Origin: Faecalicatena fissicatena
Lineage (GTDB): Bacteria > Bacillota > Clostridia > Lachnospirales > Lachnospiraceae
Length of the DNA stretch: 28,339 bases
NCBI GenBank assembly: GCA_001028025.1
Contig: LDAQ01000097.1
Location: forward strand, 1 to 28,339
Direction of reading: 5' to 3'
Under the pieces are notes generated by a model that had not been told where the DNA came from, did not search any database, and saw nothing but the letters and a program-made list of their open reading frames with translations. Numbering within the stretch: position 1 is the first letter of the stretch; each line of letters opens with the position of its first letter. Position numbers and translations under genes: made by a program. Positions 1 to 7,156 of the stretch are shown here, piece after piece.

Positions 1-100
1 CCCTGGTTTTCCTTCTTTTTTGCTCTACTCCGGCTTACTGCCCTAACCCCGCTTCCAGACACCACTATGCCCGGTTCACGCGGCGCCCCCCTCATCAACA

Positions 101-1165
101 TCAAATACTCGCCCTCAGCCTCCCTAACGCAGCCTGGAACTGTTCATCATCTCTGAGTTCTGCAACACTCTCATCCGTTAACATCCCCTCCAGTATCATC
201 TTCCTCATTTCTTTTGACGAAGCTTCCTGCCCCTCTTTGATTTTTACTGCCGCCGAAAAAAGAAGCGGATTAGGAACCTGTACCTGCCCTGTAATTGCAT
301 CCACAAAGCGCACTATGCTCTCCAGCGCCTTTTCTTTCTCACCTGCCCGCAGAAGTACCTCTGCAAATATGCCATCACTCATCCCTGCTGTACAGCCAAA
401 TACCTCTTCCATCCTGCGGTAAACCTCACAGATCTCCAGTCCCTTTACTGCATCTGGCTGTACCTTCCCGTCAGCCAGCAGCAACAGGCAGTTCTGCATC
501 TGGCATACGAGAGTAAATAGACGTTTCTGGATCACCTCCAAAGCCTTATCCTTATCTTCACGCTTCAGATATAACTGTGCCCACAGCATCGTGGTATCTG
601 TAGTGTATTCAGGTATTTCCTTCAGAAACTGCTCACCCTTTTCTAATTCATCCTCCATAAGAGCCATGGATGCCAGCTGCATGACCGCCTGCTCACAATA
701 AACTGCTGTTCCGTTCACCCGGATATATTCCAGAAGTTCTTTTTTCTGTTGTTTCCATTTAGCTTTCTTTTCTTCCGGAACCTCCGGAAATATCATCTCA
801 AACATAGTCAGCACAGCCACTGCATTATATTTAAGCGGTACGCTTGCCGGATACTGATGAAGCAGTTCCTGCAGCAGTTCTTCTGCTGGTTCCTTCCCCT
901 TAGCTCTGCCGGCTTCAATGATTTGATTGATGTGTTCTGCAATCTGCTCATCGGTTAAAGTCTCTTCAAATTGCAGCAATGTATCTAAATTAGTACCCAG
1001 CGCTCTGGCCAGCGGACACAGTAAGGTGATGTCCGGGCAGGAACTGTCTGTCTCCCACTTACTGACAGCAGGTGCCGAGATTCCCAGCACTGCAGCCAGC
1101 TGTTCCTGTGTCATACCTTTCGTTTTGCGGAGCGCCGCTATATGTGCCCCCAGATTTTCTTTCAT
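101..1165 (-). CDS. XRE-family helix-turn-helix regulator with long helical C-terminal region
   Basis: This is a predicted cytoplasmic DNA-binding regulator of 354 residues. Residues about 5-62 form a classical XRE/Cro helix-turn-helix, seen in GMTQEQLAAVLGISAPAVSK followed by a conserved WE pair. The rest (about 70-354) is alpha-helical with repeated Leu/Ala/Glu-rich helices, resembling the TPR-like sensor regions common in Clostridia; I recognise no ligand-binding motif there. The ATG at 1165 is preceded by an AAAGGAG ribosome site at good spacing. The gene diverges from the nitrogenase-like operon across 237 bp, so it could control that operon, itself, or both; this is inferred from position only. 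An 8-bp inverted repeat in its promoter may be an autoregulatory operator. The class is sure; the target genes are unknown. Confidence 0.88.
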   Translation of the reverse strand: MKENLGAHIAALRKTKGMTQEQLAAVLGISAPAVSKWETDSSCPDITLLCPLARALGTNLDTLLQFEETLTDEQIAEHINQIIEAGRAKGKEPAEELLQELLHQYPASVPLKYNAVAVLTMFEMIFPEVPEEKKAKWKQQKKELLEYIRVNGTAVYCEQAVMQLASMALMEDELEKGEQFLKEIPEYTTDTTMLWAQLYLKREDKDKALEVIQKRLFTLVCQMQNCLLLLADGKVQPDAVKGLEICEVYRRMEEVFGCTAGMSDGIFAEVLLRAGEKEKALESIVRFVDAITGQVQVPNPLLFSAAVKIKEGQEASSKEMRKMILEGMLTDESVAELRDDEQFQAALGRLRASI

Positions 1166-1208
1166 ATCATGTTCTCCTTTTCTGGTATTTGTCCGGCCTG
1201 ACTACTAT

Positions 1209-1237
1209 AGTATAGCCTCTCATGCAGCAGCGTACAA
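1209..1237 (-). promoter_or_regulatory. Sigma-A-type promoter of the XRE gene with a flanking inverted repeat
   Basis: On the minus strand a -35 box TTGTAC (1232-1237) is followed after exactly 17 bp by a -10 box TATACT (1209-1214), about 40 bp before the XRE start codon. An inverted repeat AGCCTCTC (1214-1221) / GAGAGGCT (1238-1245) brackets the spacer and would place a dimeric repressor over the promoter. The promoter is read from sequence; its use as an operator is inference. Confidence 0.55.
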
Positions 1238-1340
1238 GAGAGGCTCCGTTAACTAAAACGCTTTATTTCTTAACCATTATTCAAGTTCACGGATTTCCGA
1301 GTATAGTAAGGGCCAACTATATATTTCCTATGTTCTTTCA

Positions 1341-1369
1341 TTGGCAAGCCCGGCGTTCTGATATATAAT
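1341..1369 (+). promoter_or_regulatory. Sigma-A-type promoter of the nitrogenase-like operon
   Basis: TTGGCA (1341-1346) and a perfect TATAAT (1364-1369) are separated by 17 bp. Transcription would start near 1376, giving a leader of about 27 nt that carries the AAGGAGGT ribosome site at 1389-1396. The near-consensus promoter suggests strong basal expression unless a repressor is bound. No obvious NifA/sigma-54 (GG-N10-GC) element was noticed. Confidence 0.7.
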
Positions 1370-1402
1370 GATATACATAATTCTTGTGAAGGAGGTACCA
1401 CA

Positions 1403-3622
1403 TTGAAAGAAATCGCTATCTACGGCAAGGGAGGTATCGGCAAGTCAACCTTAAGTGCCAACATCTCTGCTGCTCTTTCCATGTATGGAAAGAAAATACT
1501 GCAAATAGGCTGTGATCCGAAGCACGATTCTACACGCCTTCTCATGAGCGGCAAAAGGATCACCACAGTTTTAGACTATATCAAATGCTCCAGCCCTCTG
1601 GACTATAAAGCCAGCGATATTTTGTTCCACGGTTTCAACCAGATCGGCTGTATCGAGGCAGGAGGCCCCAAACCCGGGGTGGGCTGTGCCGGAAGGGGTA
1701 TCATTACTGCTTTCGAGCTTCTGGATAAATTTCACATCAAAGACAACTATGATATTGTTCTCTATGATGTCCTGGGAGATGTTGTATGCGGCGGTTTTGC
1801 CGTTCCAATCAGGCGGGAATATGCCGACACCATCTTTCTGGTCACTTCCGGAGAGTACATGTCCATATATGCCGCCAACAATATTCTCCGGGGCATACAA
1901 AATTATGACGGGGACAAGTGCCGCGTTGCGGGCATCCTTTACAACTGCCGTAATGTAAAACATGAAGACCAGCGGATCCATGCCTTTGCCAGCGCAGTGA
2001 ATCTCCCCATCTTTGCCAAAATTCCAAGGGATGACACTTTTGCCCGGGCAGAGAAGAAAAATTCCACTGTCACGGAACTGGACAATAACAGCACCCTGTC
2101 CCGGGTATTTTCCCGGATAGCCGAAAAGATTCTGGCTGAGCCTATCCTTTATCCTGCTTGTCCTCTGACAGACGAGGAGCTGGAGGATGTCATATTAAAT
2201 GAGAAAACAGGTACGCCATCTGTCTCTGTATCTGCCGCGGCTGTTCAGGCCGTATCGGAAACCGACACAGACAGAAGCCCTGTGTCACAGCCGCAGTATG
2301 ATTCCGGCTACCTTTCCAAAAATGTACTCCGGGATGAACCCCTGCACGGCTGCGCTTTTAACGGCGCCATGACGATGAGCATCCATCTTCAGGATGTGGT
2401 GATTCTGGCTCATTCCCCGAAAAGCTGTACATATCTCTCCTATCAGAGTATCAGTTCCTCAGGCCGGCGGAGGCTCTTTGAACGTGGAACTCTCCTGCCT
2501 TCTTCCCTCTCCCCCAACATCATATCCACAGATATGAGCGAGGACGACATGGTTTTCGGCGGAATGGAAAAGCTCACCGATACAGTGAAGGCCATCCTGA
2601 AACAGACACCAAAACCCCGGGCCATTGTTATCATCAGTTCCTGCCCTGCCGGCATCATAGGGGATGACATTGATATGGCAAAAGCTCTGGCTAAACCCGA
2701 TATTCCTGTCATTACGGTCAAAACAGACGGCAACCTGTCCGGGGATTATCTGCAGGGTATGCTCATGTGCTACACAGAATTGGCAAAACAGATCATTGAT
2801 CTGGATGTCCCGCCCGCGTCTGATACGGTAAATATTGTCTTTGAAAAGGTAGTTGCCAAAAATACGGAAAGTAACTTTGAGATTATCCGGGGCTATCTGG
2901 ACAAAATGGGAATCCGGGTAAACTGCAGATTTTTATGCAATACGTATTACGATGCACTTAAAGGTTTTTGCAGTGCATCACTCAATCTACTGGCCTACAA
3001 AGACTATACAGGAAAAATACTGAAAGACTTTTTTACAAAAGAATATGGCTCTGTATTTTATGAAGACCCTTTCCCCGTTGGATTTATGGAGACGGTGAAC
3101 TGGCTGCGAGGCATCGGAAAATTTTTCAAAAAGGAAGAGGCTGCGGAAAAAATTATCAGCGCAGGCAGAGATGATTATGAGAAAAGGATTGCTGCTGTCA
3201 AGAAGATCCTGAAAGGGAAAAAACTGATGGTCATTACCTACAATCATCAGCTGGACTGGATTCTGAGAACTGCTCTGGATGCCGGAATGGAGATTGCCAA
3301 GCTCTGTATCCTCAACTTTTCCCAGGATGAAGGCTTCTCCAGCAGACTGCCTGAGATAGCAGATGTCCCACTTGAAGAGGACTATGACCGCCAAAAGAGG
3401 ATCGGGGACATTCAGTATTACAGGCCTGACATTCTGCTGTCCAATTACGAATCCTCGGCAGGCTGTGAAAATTGTATCGCCGACACCATCCCCATGTGTC
3501 CCGATATCGGATTTTTTTCCGGACTGATTCTGGCAGAAAGATGGGCCGGTTTGTTCAATATGAATTTGGAAGGAGCGTGGAAAAATGATCAGTCCCTATT
3601 TAACAAGTATTACCCCAGATAG
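1403..3622 (+). CDS. NifH-NifD-like fusion: nitrogenase-type Fe protein joined to nitrogenase component 1 alpha-like domain
   Basis: This is a 739-residue two-domain protein. Residues 1-250 are a NifH/BchL/CfbC-type Fe protein with the P-loop GKGGIGKST (8-16), switch I CDPKHDST, the two [4Fe-4S] ligands C95 (GVGCAGRG) and C129 (DVLGDVVCGGFA), and an Arg at the position that is ADP-ribosylated in NifH. A Ser/Thr/Ala-rich linker (about 268-300) leads to a NifD-like component 1 domain (about 302-735) with P-cluster-type cysteines C317, C342 and C414 (SSCPAGIIGDDI). The stretch matching the FeMo-cofactor Cys ligand of NifD has no Cys, and no cofactor His is evident; C688, C691 and C699 lie near the C-terminus. 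The start is a TTG behind a near-perfect AAGGAGGT site at 6-nt spacing. The gene is followed by its NifK-like partner. Function is inferred: ATP-driven low-potential electron transfer to an unknown substrate, probably not N2 fixation. NifH and NifD are normally separate proteins. Confidence 0.88.
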   Translation: MKEIAIYGKGGIGKSTLSANISAALSMYGKKILQIGCDPKHDSTRLLMSGKRITTVLDYIKCSSPLDYKASDILFHGFNQIGCIEAGGPKPGVGCAGRGIITAFELLDKFHIKDNYDIVLYDVLGDVVCGGFAVPIRREYADTIFLVTSGEYMSIYAANNILRGIQNYDGDKCRVAGILYNCRNVKHEDQRIHAFASAVNLPIFAKIPRDDTFARAEKKNSTVTELDNNSTLSRVFSRIAEKILAEPILYPACPLTDEELEDVILNEKTGTPSVSVSAAAVQAVSETDTDRSPVSQPQYDSGYLSKNVLRDEPLHGCAFNGAMTMSIHLQDVVILAHSPKSCTYLSYQSISSSGRRRLFERGTLLPSSLSPNIISTDMSEDDMVFGGMEKLTDTVKAILKQTPKPRAIVIISSCPAGIIGDDIDMAKALAKPDIPVITVKTDGNLSGDYLQGMLMCYTELAKQIIDLDVPPASDTVNIVFEKVVAKNTESNFEIIRGYLDKMGIRVNCRFLCNTYYDALKGFCSASLNLLAYKDYTGKILKDFFTKEYGSVFYEDPFPVGFMETVNWLRGIGKFFKKEEAAEKIISAGRDDYEKRIAAVKKILKGKKLMVITYNHQLDWILRTALDAGMEIAKLCILNFSQDEGFSSRLPEIADVPLEEDYDRQKRIGDIQYYRPDILLSNYESSAGCENCIADTIPMCPDIGFFSGLILAERWAGLFNMNLEGAWKNDQSLFNKYYPR

Positions 3623-4907
3623 CTTTTCCGGCCTGATCTTCGGGTTTGAAGGCATTAAAAATACAATGGTCCTGTTGAATGGCCCTACCGGCTGCAAATT
3701 CTACCACTCAGCCACAGTCGACAATCAGACCCTCCGCCAGATGGAATTTGATCCGCTCAACTATCCCGAACTGTGGTATTTCGGGCAGCCCCGTGTTCCC
3801 TGTACCTATCTTGATAAACGGGATTACGTTTATGGCAGCAAAGACAAGCTGACAGAGGCAATACGCTTTATCGAATCCAATATGAACTTTGACCTGATGG
3901 TCATCGTCAACTCACCGGGGGCCGCTCTTATCGGGGATGACATCAGAGATATTGCCATGGATGAGATTCAGAGTACTCCGGTTCTTACGGTAGAGACCCC
4001 CGGATACTCCCGGGATATATGGGACGGTTACAGTGCCGCATGCTGTCAGATTCTCAGGGAACTGCTTCCGGCCGGTCCCCGGCCGGCCAATACCGGAACA
4101 CGCAAAAAAGTGAATATCCTGGGGATGTCCATTTTTCATAAATATTATCAGGGTGACTGTCAGGAACTGACAAGACTGCTTGGGCTCTGCGGTATCGATG
4201 TGAGCTGCATTCTTTGCTGTGAATGTACATTTGAAGAAATCAGGAATATGAAAAATGCAGATTTAAATATTGTCGTGGATTCAGTCTATGGATTGGAGGC
4301 AGCCCGACTTCTGGAGGAAGAATATCAGATGCCTTATATCGTCTGCCCCGGTTTCCCCGTGGGATTTGCGGCCGCTGAGTCTCTGATCTGCCAGGTTTGC
4401 AGCCGCTTTGATCTGGATCCCGCCGCCTTCGTGACAGAAAGCGAAAAGTCCAGAGCACGCGCTTATATTTATCTATCCAGACTTAATTCACTGACCGGGC
4501 TTCCCAAAGGTGCAAAGTTCGCGGTTCACGGTACCTGCTCCCAGTGTTATGGATATGCCAGCTTTTTTATCTGTTATTTTGGCATGACTGCAGACAGTAT
4601 CTCGGTCCTTGATCTGCCAAAAGACAATAGTCGGCCAAGCCCCCATTATGAGGCTCTCTGCCGGCTGCTGGAGGAGACTTCCATGGAGGATTCCCTGAAG
4701 AAGGATATTCTCTCCACCGATGCCGAACTGGTATTTGCGGACGGAAATATTATTGCAAAGCTGAAAGCCAGGCATCTCGACTTCAGCGGGATTGAGATCA
4801 GTATGCCTACGCTCGGCTATACCGATGTCATCCCCAAGACCCATCTGGGCCTTTCTGGAGGACTGATGCTGTGCGAACAGATTATCAACGGGCTGATGTT
4901 CCGGTAA
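3585..4907 (+). CDS. NifK-like nitrogenase component 1 beta-type subunit
   Basis: This 440-residue protein resembles the beta-type subunit of nitrogenase component 1 (NifK, NifN, BchB, CfbD). Its N-terminus has GPTGCKFYHS with C37, then C73 just before the family motif YVYGSKDKL (NifK has VFGG at this place), then NSPGAALIGDDI. That last motif matches the family's IGDD segment, but Ser110 stands where NifK has its third P-cluster Cys. It is shorter than true NifK (about 520 residues) and similar to the minimal reductases of the superfamily. The ATG at 3585 lies inside the end of the fusion gene (38-bp overlap, different frame), with GGAAGGAG about 9 nt upstream, so translation is probably coupled. 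It should form the catalytic heteromer with the NifD-like half of the upstream protein. The substrate is unknown. Confidence 0.85.
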   Translation: MISPYLTSITPDSFSGLIFGFEGIKNTMVLLNGPTGCKFYHSATVDNQTLRQMEFDPLNYPELWYFGQPRVPCTYLDKRDYVYGSKDKLTEAIRFIESNMNFDLMVIVNSPGAALIGDDIRDIAMDEIQSTPVLTVETPGYSRDIWDGYSAACCQILRELLPAGPRPANTGTRKKVNILGMSIFHKYYQGDCQELTRLLGLCGIDVSCILCCECTFEEIRNMKNADLNIVVDSVYGLEAARLLEEEYQMPYIVCPGFPVGFAAAESLICQVCSRFDLDPAAFVTESEKSRARAYIYLSRLNSLTGLPKGAKFAVHGTCSQCYGYASFFICYFGMTADSISVLDLPKDNSRPSPHYEALCRLLEETSMEDSLKKDILSTDAELVFADGNIIAKLKARHLDFSGIEISMPTLGYTDVIPKTHLGLSGGLMLCEQIINGLMFR

Positions 4908-4912
4908 AATAT

Positions 4913-4983
4913 GGCAGGTAATCAAACCGATTACCTGCCGTAATTGTATCATACAGTTCATTTTCATAATGAGCTGTTTTTTT
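4913..4983 (+). terminator. Tandem hairpins ending the nitrogenase-like operon
   Basis: The first hairpin pairs GGCAGGTAAT (4913-4922) with ATTACCTGCC (4930-4939). The second pairs ACAGTTCATT (4953-4962) with AATGAGCTGT (4968-4977) over a 5-nt loop and runs straight into seven T residues (4977-4983). The second is a textbook intrinsic terminator; its T-run reaches the stop codon of the convergent gene. Confidence 0.85.
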
Positions 4984-5344
4984 AATCCACAAAATATGTC
5001 ACCATATGCCCGATGATTCCCAGCACCATTACAACGGATAATCCACGGTGCACCTGAAGATTAAGGCGTTTATCCTGCGTAATTGTATGGCATAGTACGA
5101 TGAGCAGCAGCATCGTGGCAGCTGTCAACACGCCCGTAATCAAAACACCGATATTGTGAGCCATTAATACGGGAAACACAAATATAATGTGCAGCACCCA
5201 TATTACGAGCAACGCAGCGCTTATGTATTTATGGACCCGCATAAAAAATACATCTGCTTTTTTCAAATGCATCTTACGTGTCAGTGCTTTTACTAACAGC
5301 ATACAAAAACATAACAGGCATAAATAACCTAAAATAATACTCAT
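4982..5344 (-). CDS. Small four-helix membrane protein with two His-x13-His pairs, cytochrome b-like
   Basis: The protein has 120 residues and about four transmembrane helices (3-20, 36-60, 65-88, 98-118). The second helix carries H38 and H52 and the fourth carries H99 and H113. In both pairs the spacing is His-x13-His, the pattern used by ferric reductase and cytochrome b-type proteins to hold two stacked b hemes in a four-helix bundle. More His residues lie at 63 and 86. I chose the ATG at 5344 because AGGGGG lies 10 nt upstream; an in-frame ATG at 5368 has no ribosome site. The gene converges on the nitrogenase-like operon and could be a membrane redox partner, but that link rests only on proximity. 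Heme binding is inferred; I do not recognise the exact family. Confidence 0.72.
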   Translation of the reverse strand: MSIILGYLCLLCFCMLLVKALTRKMHLKKADVFFMRVHKYISAALLVIWVLHIIFVFPVLMAHNIGVLITGVLTAATMLLLIVLCHTITQDKRLNLQVHRGLSVVMVLGIIGHMVTYFVD

Positions 5345-5654
5345 AAAATCCGTACCCCCTGTACTCATTTATCTGCTGACACAAATGGCAAATTGTGTTC
5401 CCGCTTTCATCCTTTTACCTGCTCAGCGGGAATCCTGTTCATTTATTCATTATATCCTTTTATCCACAGTAACTCAATCTATCCCCAATGATTCTGTATC
5501 TTTTCATCAAGATTGACTTATGTGCAAAAAACAACACTGTTCCGTTAGCCTCTGGGACGTTTTCGTTCCTTCTACGTATATGCATATAGCAAAGAAAAAG
5601 CTGTTTCATAAAAACAGCACCTAATTTATCTCTATGAAAGGAAGCATTGTGACT
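5345..5654. other. Intergenic region between divergent genes
   Basis: This stretch of 310 bp separates the cytochrome b-like gene from the secreted-protein operon and must hold both promoters. A TTGACT occurs at 5513-5518, but no convincing -10 box sits 17 bp behind it. The only clear structure is the hairpin at 5600-5618. No small gene with a ribosome site was found. Confidence 0.5.
5591..5618 (-). terminator. Minus-strand terminator-like hairpin upstream of the secreted-protein operon
   Basis: GCTGTTT (5600-5606) pairs with AAACAGC (5612-5618) over a 5-nt loop. Read on the minus strand the stem is followed by TTTTTC, an intrinsic-terminator layout. No minus-strand gene ends here, so it would stop antisense transcription or be a remnant. 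On the plus strand it lies in the probable leader of the downstream operon. Confidence 0.45.
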
Positions 5655-6524
5655 ATGAAATGTAAAAAAATTATTTCTATTCTTCTCTGCTTTGTGCTGA
5701 CGCCCCTGTTTACCCTCAATGTCTGCGCCTCTGAGAACGACGGACTGCAGGCGCTTCAGGAAACTCTGAACCAGAACATCGAGGAATCCCAGAAAATTCT
5801 GGATGCTATTGACCAGGATAGTTCGATCGATGATATTGGAGACATGATAAATAACCTGGAAGAACCCGACACGTCTGTTCTTGAAGCCGATGGCGATGCT
5901 CCTGTAACCGGCTCACTGGGCGATTTCTCCAGTTCCGCTCCTCCCACTTCCCTCATGCTGGAATTTATAAAAGCGCAGCTGGAACTCGCTAATTCTGTAA
6001 AGAATAATGCAATGCCGAATATGGATGATATCCATGTAAAGCAATATGAAGAAACTCAGCTTTCCCAATTTATCCAGCAGCTGAATGATCTGAAATCCCA
6101 GGCCTATACAGAACCGGTTGTCATCCCCGGCGACATCCTCTACTACATGGATGAAAAGGGGCTCTCTTATCCTGTGCCGAAATCCGGACGGTATAATGCC
6201 TCGGAATGTGACTCCATCATCAGAACCCTGGATGACCGTATCTCTGCTTTAGGAATCGAAATCATGGATTCCTTGGTATCAATCCAGAATTTCATGTCTG
6301 AGTATAACTCTTACATATCGAATGCCTATTCTTACCTGCTTGACTTTTCCAACAGTTCCGCTTCTCCATCACAGAGTCAGAGCCTTTTCTCCTCTGAGGG
6401 CGGGCAGGTTAATGTGACTCCGGTAGCAGTCAGTGTCCTGGCCGGTGTGCTGGCGGGGATGCTGCTGATGTGGGCAATTATGAAAAACAAATTGAAAAAG
6501 CCGGCAAAGGAGGAATCCATATGA
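5655..6524 (+). CDS. Exported protein with C-terminal membrane anchor, function unknown
   Basis: This is a 289-residue protein of unknown function. It starts with a signal peptide: a basic MKCKK start, a hydrophobic core to about residue 20, and a likely cleavage after NVCA. A mostly helical, Asp/Glu/Gln-rich extracellular region follows (about 26-245), with coiled-coil-like stretches near the start (ALQETLNQNIEESQKIL). Next come a Ser-rich stretch and one C-terminal helix (VTPVAVSVLAGVLAGMLLMW) ending in a short Lys-rich cytoplasmic tail. I chose the ATG at 5655 because AAAGGAAG lies about 10 nt upstream; the in-frame ATG at 5634 has no ribosome site and would only lengthen the N-terminus. 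It is the first gene of a tightly packed operon with a 7-TM protein and a PrsW-like protease, so it may be a substrate or partner of that protease (inference). Confidence 0.75.
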   Translation: MKCKKIISILLCFVLTPLFTLNVCASENDGLQALQETLNQNIEESQKILDAIDQDSSIDDIGDMINNLEEPDTSVLEADGDAPVTGSLGDFSSSAPPTSLMLEFIKAQLELANSVKNNAMPNMDDIHVKQYEETQLSQFIQQLNDLKSQAYTEPVVIPGDILYYMDEKGLSYPVPKSGRYNASECDSIIRTLDDRISALGIEIMDSLVSIQNFMSEYNSYISNAYSYLLDFSNSSASPSQSQSLFSSEGGQVNVTPVAVSVLAGVLAGMLLMWAIMKNKLKKPAKEESI

Positions 6525-7156
6525 CCATGATACAGCTGGCGGCGGCACTGATTTCTGTGCTGTACGGAGGGATCGCATGTCTGAGACACCGCCAGCCTCT
6601 GTTCTTTAAGATCCTGCTGTATGGGCTGATCAGCTACTTTTTCGGAGCGCTCTTCACGGCCTGTTACTCCGTTGTCCATGGGGGCGGCCCCGTCGGATTT
6701 CATGTGGGATATTTTGGTCATATTGGTGCCTATTTCTTTTTATTCTCTTCCTATTATGGGGCGATCGACCATCTGGCCGATGGCGGGGAAAGCAAATACC
6801 GCGTCCTGCGCATCGTTTCTGCTATCCCTGCAATTGTCCCCATAGCACTGCTTGTCTGGGGCATCGTCAATTATGGCCTGAGTACCATGCTGCCGCTTTT
6901 GATGCTGATACTGCCTATGACATTTACGCTCTATTTTGCTGTCAAGCATCTGGTTTTTCCTGATGTGGAAATGGGAATCATCCGGGTCATGCGGCCGTAC
7001 AACGGCTGTGTCATCCTCTTTTGCATTGCCGAACTGGCAGGCCAGTTTCATTATCTGCCCGAGACAGTGAGGACAGCTTCGGCGATCCTTTCCTGTCTTT
7101 TTCTCGTCCTGCTGCTGCCGCTGGCTGAAAAGGGGGTGCGCAAATGGTTTATATAA
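6521..7156 (+). CDS. Polytopic membrane protein of unknown function (about 7 TM)
   Basis: The protein has 211 residues with about seven transmembrane helices (roughly 3-20, 28-50, 57-80, 95-115, 118-138, 157-173 and 180-202) and short, partly basic loops. I recognise no catalytic motif or family. The ATG at 6521 overlaps the previous gene's TGA (ATGA), with a perfect AAAGGAGG at 6506-6513. This start is better than an upstream in-frame one at 6470, which lies inside the preceding gene. Its end overlaps the next gene by 13 bp. The packing indicates one operon and probably one membrane complex with the exported protein and the PrsW-like protease. Confidence 0.75.
   Translation: MTMIQLAAALISVLYGGIACLRHRQPLFFKILLYGLISYFFGALFTACYSVVHGGGPVGFHVGYFGHIGAYFFLFSSYYGAIDHLADGGESKYRVLRIVSAIPAIVPIALLVWGIVNYGLSTMLPLLMLILPMTFTLYFAVKHLVFPDVEMGIIRVMRPYNGCVILFCIAELAGQFHYLPETVRTASAILSCLFLVLLLPLAEKGVRKWFI

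Noticed and set aside
1571..1981. Long antisense open frames inside the NifHD fusion gene
   Set aside because: They mirror the strongly supported NifH-coding frame, have no ribosome site, and look like no known protein.
1403..4907. Genuine nitrogen-fixing nitrogenase
   Set aside because: NifB, NifEN and other maturation genes are absent from the window, the component 1 proteins are short, and the FeMo-cofactor Cys/His appear to be missing.
5345..5368. Longer start for the cytochrome b-like gene at 5368
   Set aside because: The ribosome site AGGGGG lies inside this stretch and points to the ATG at 5344.
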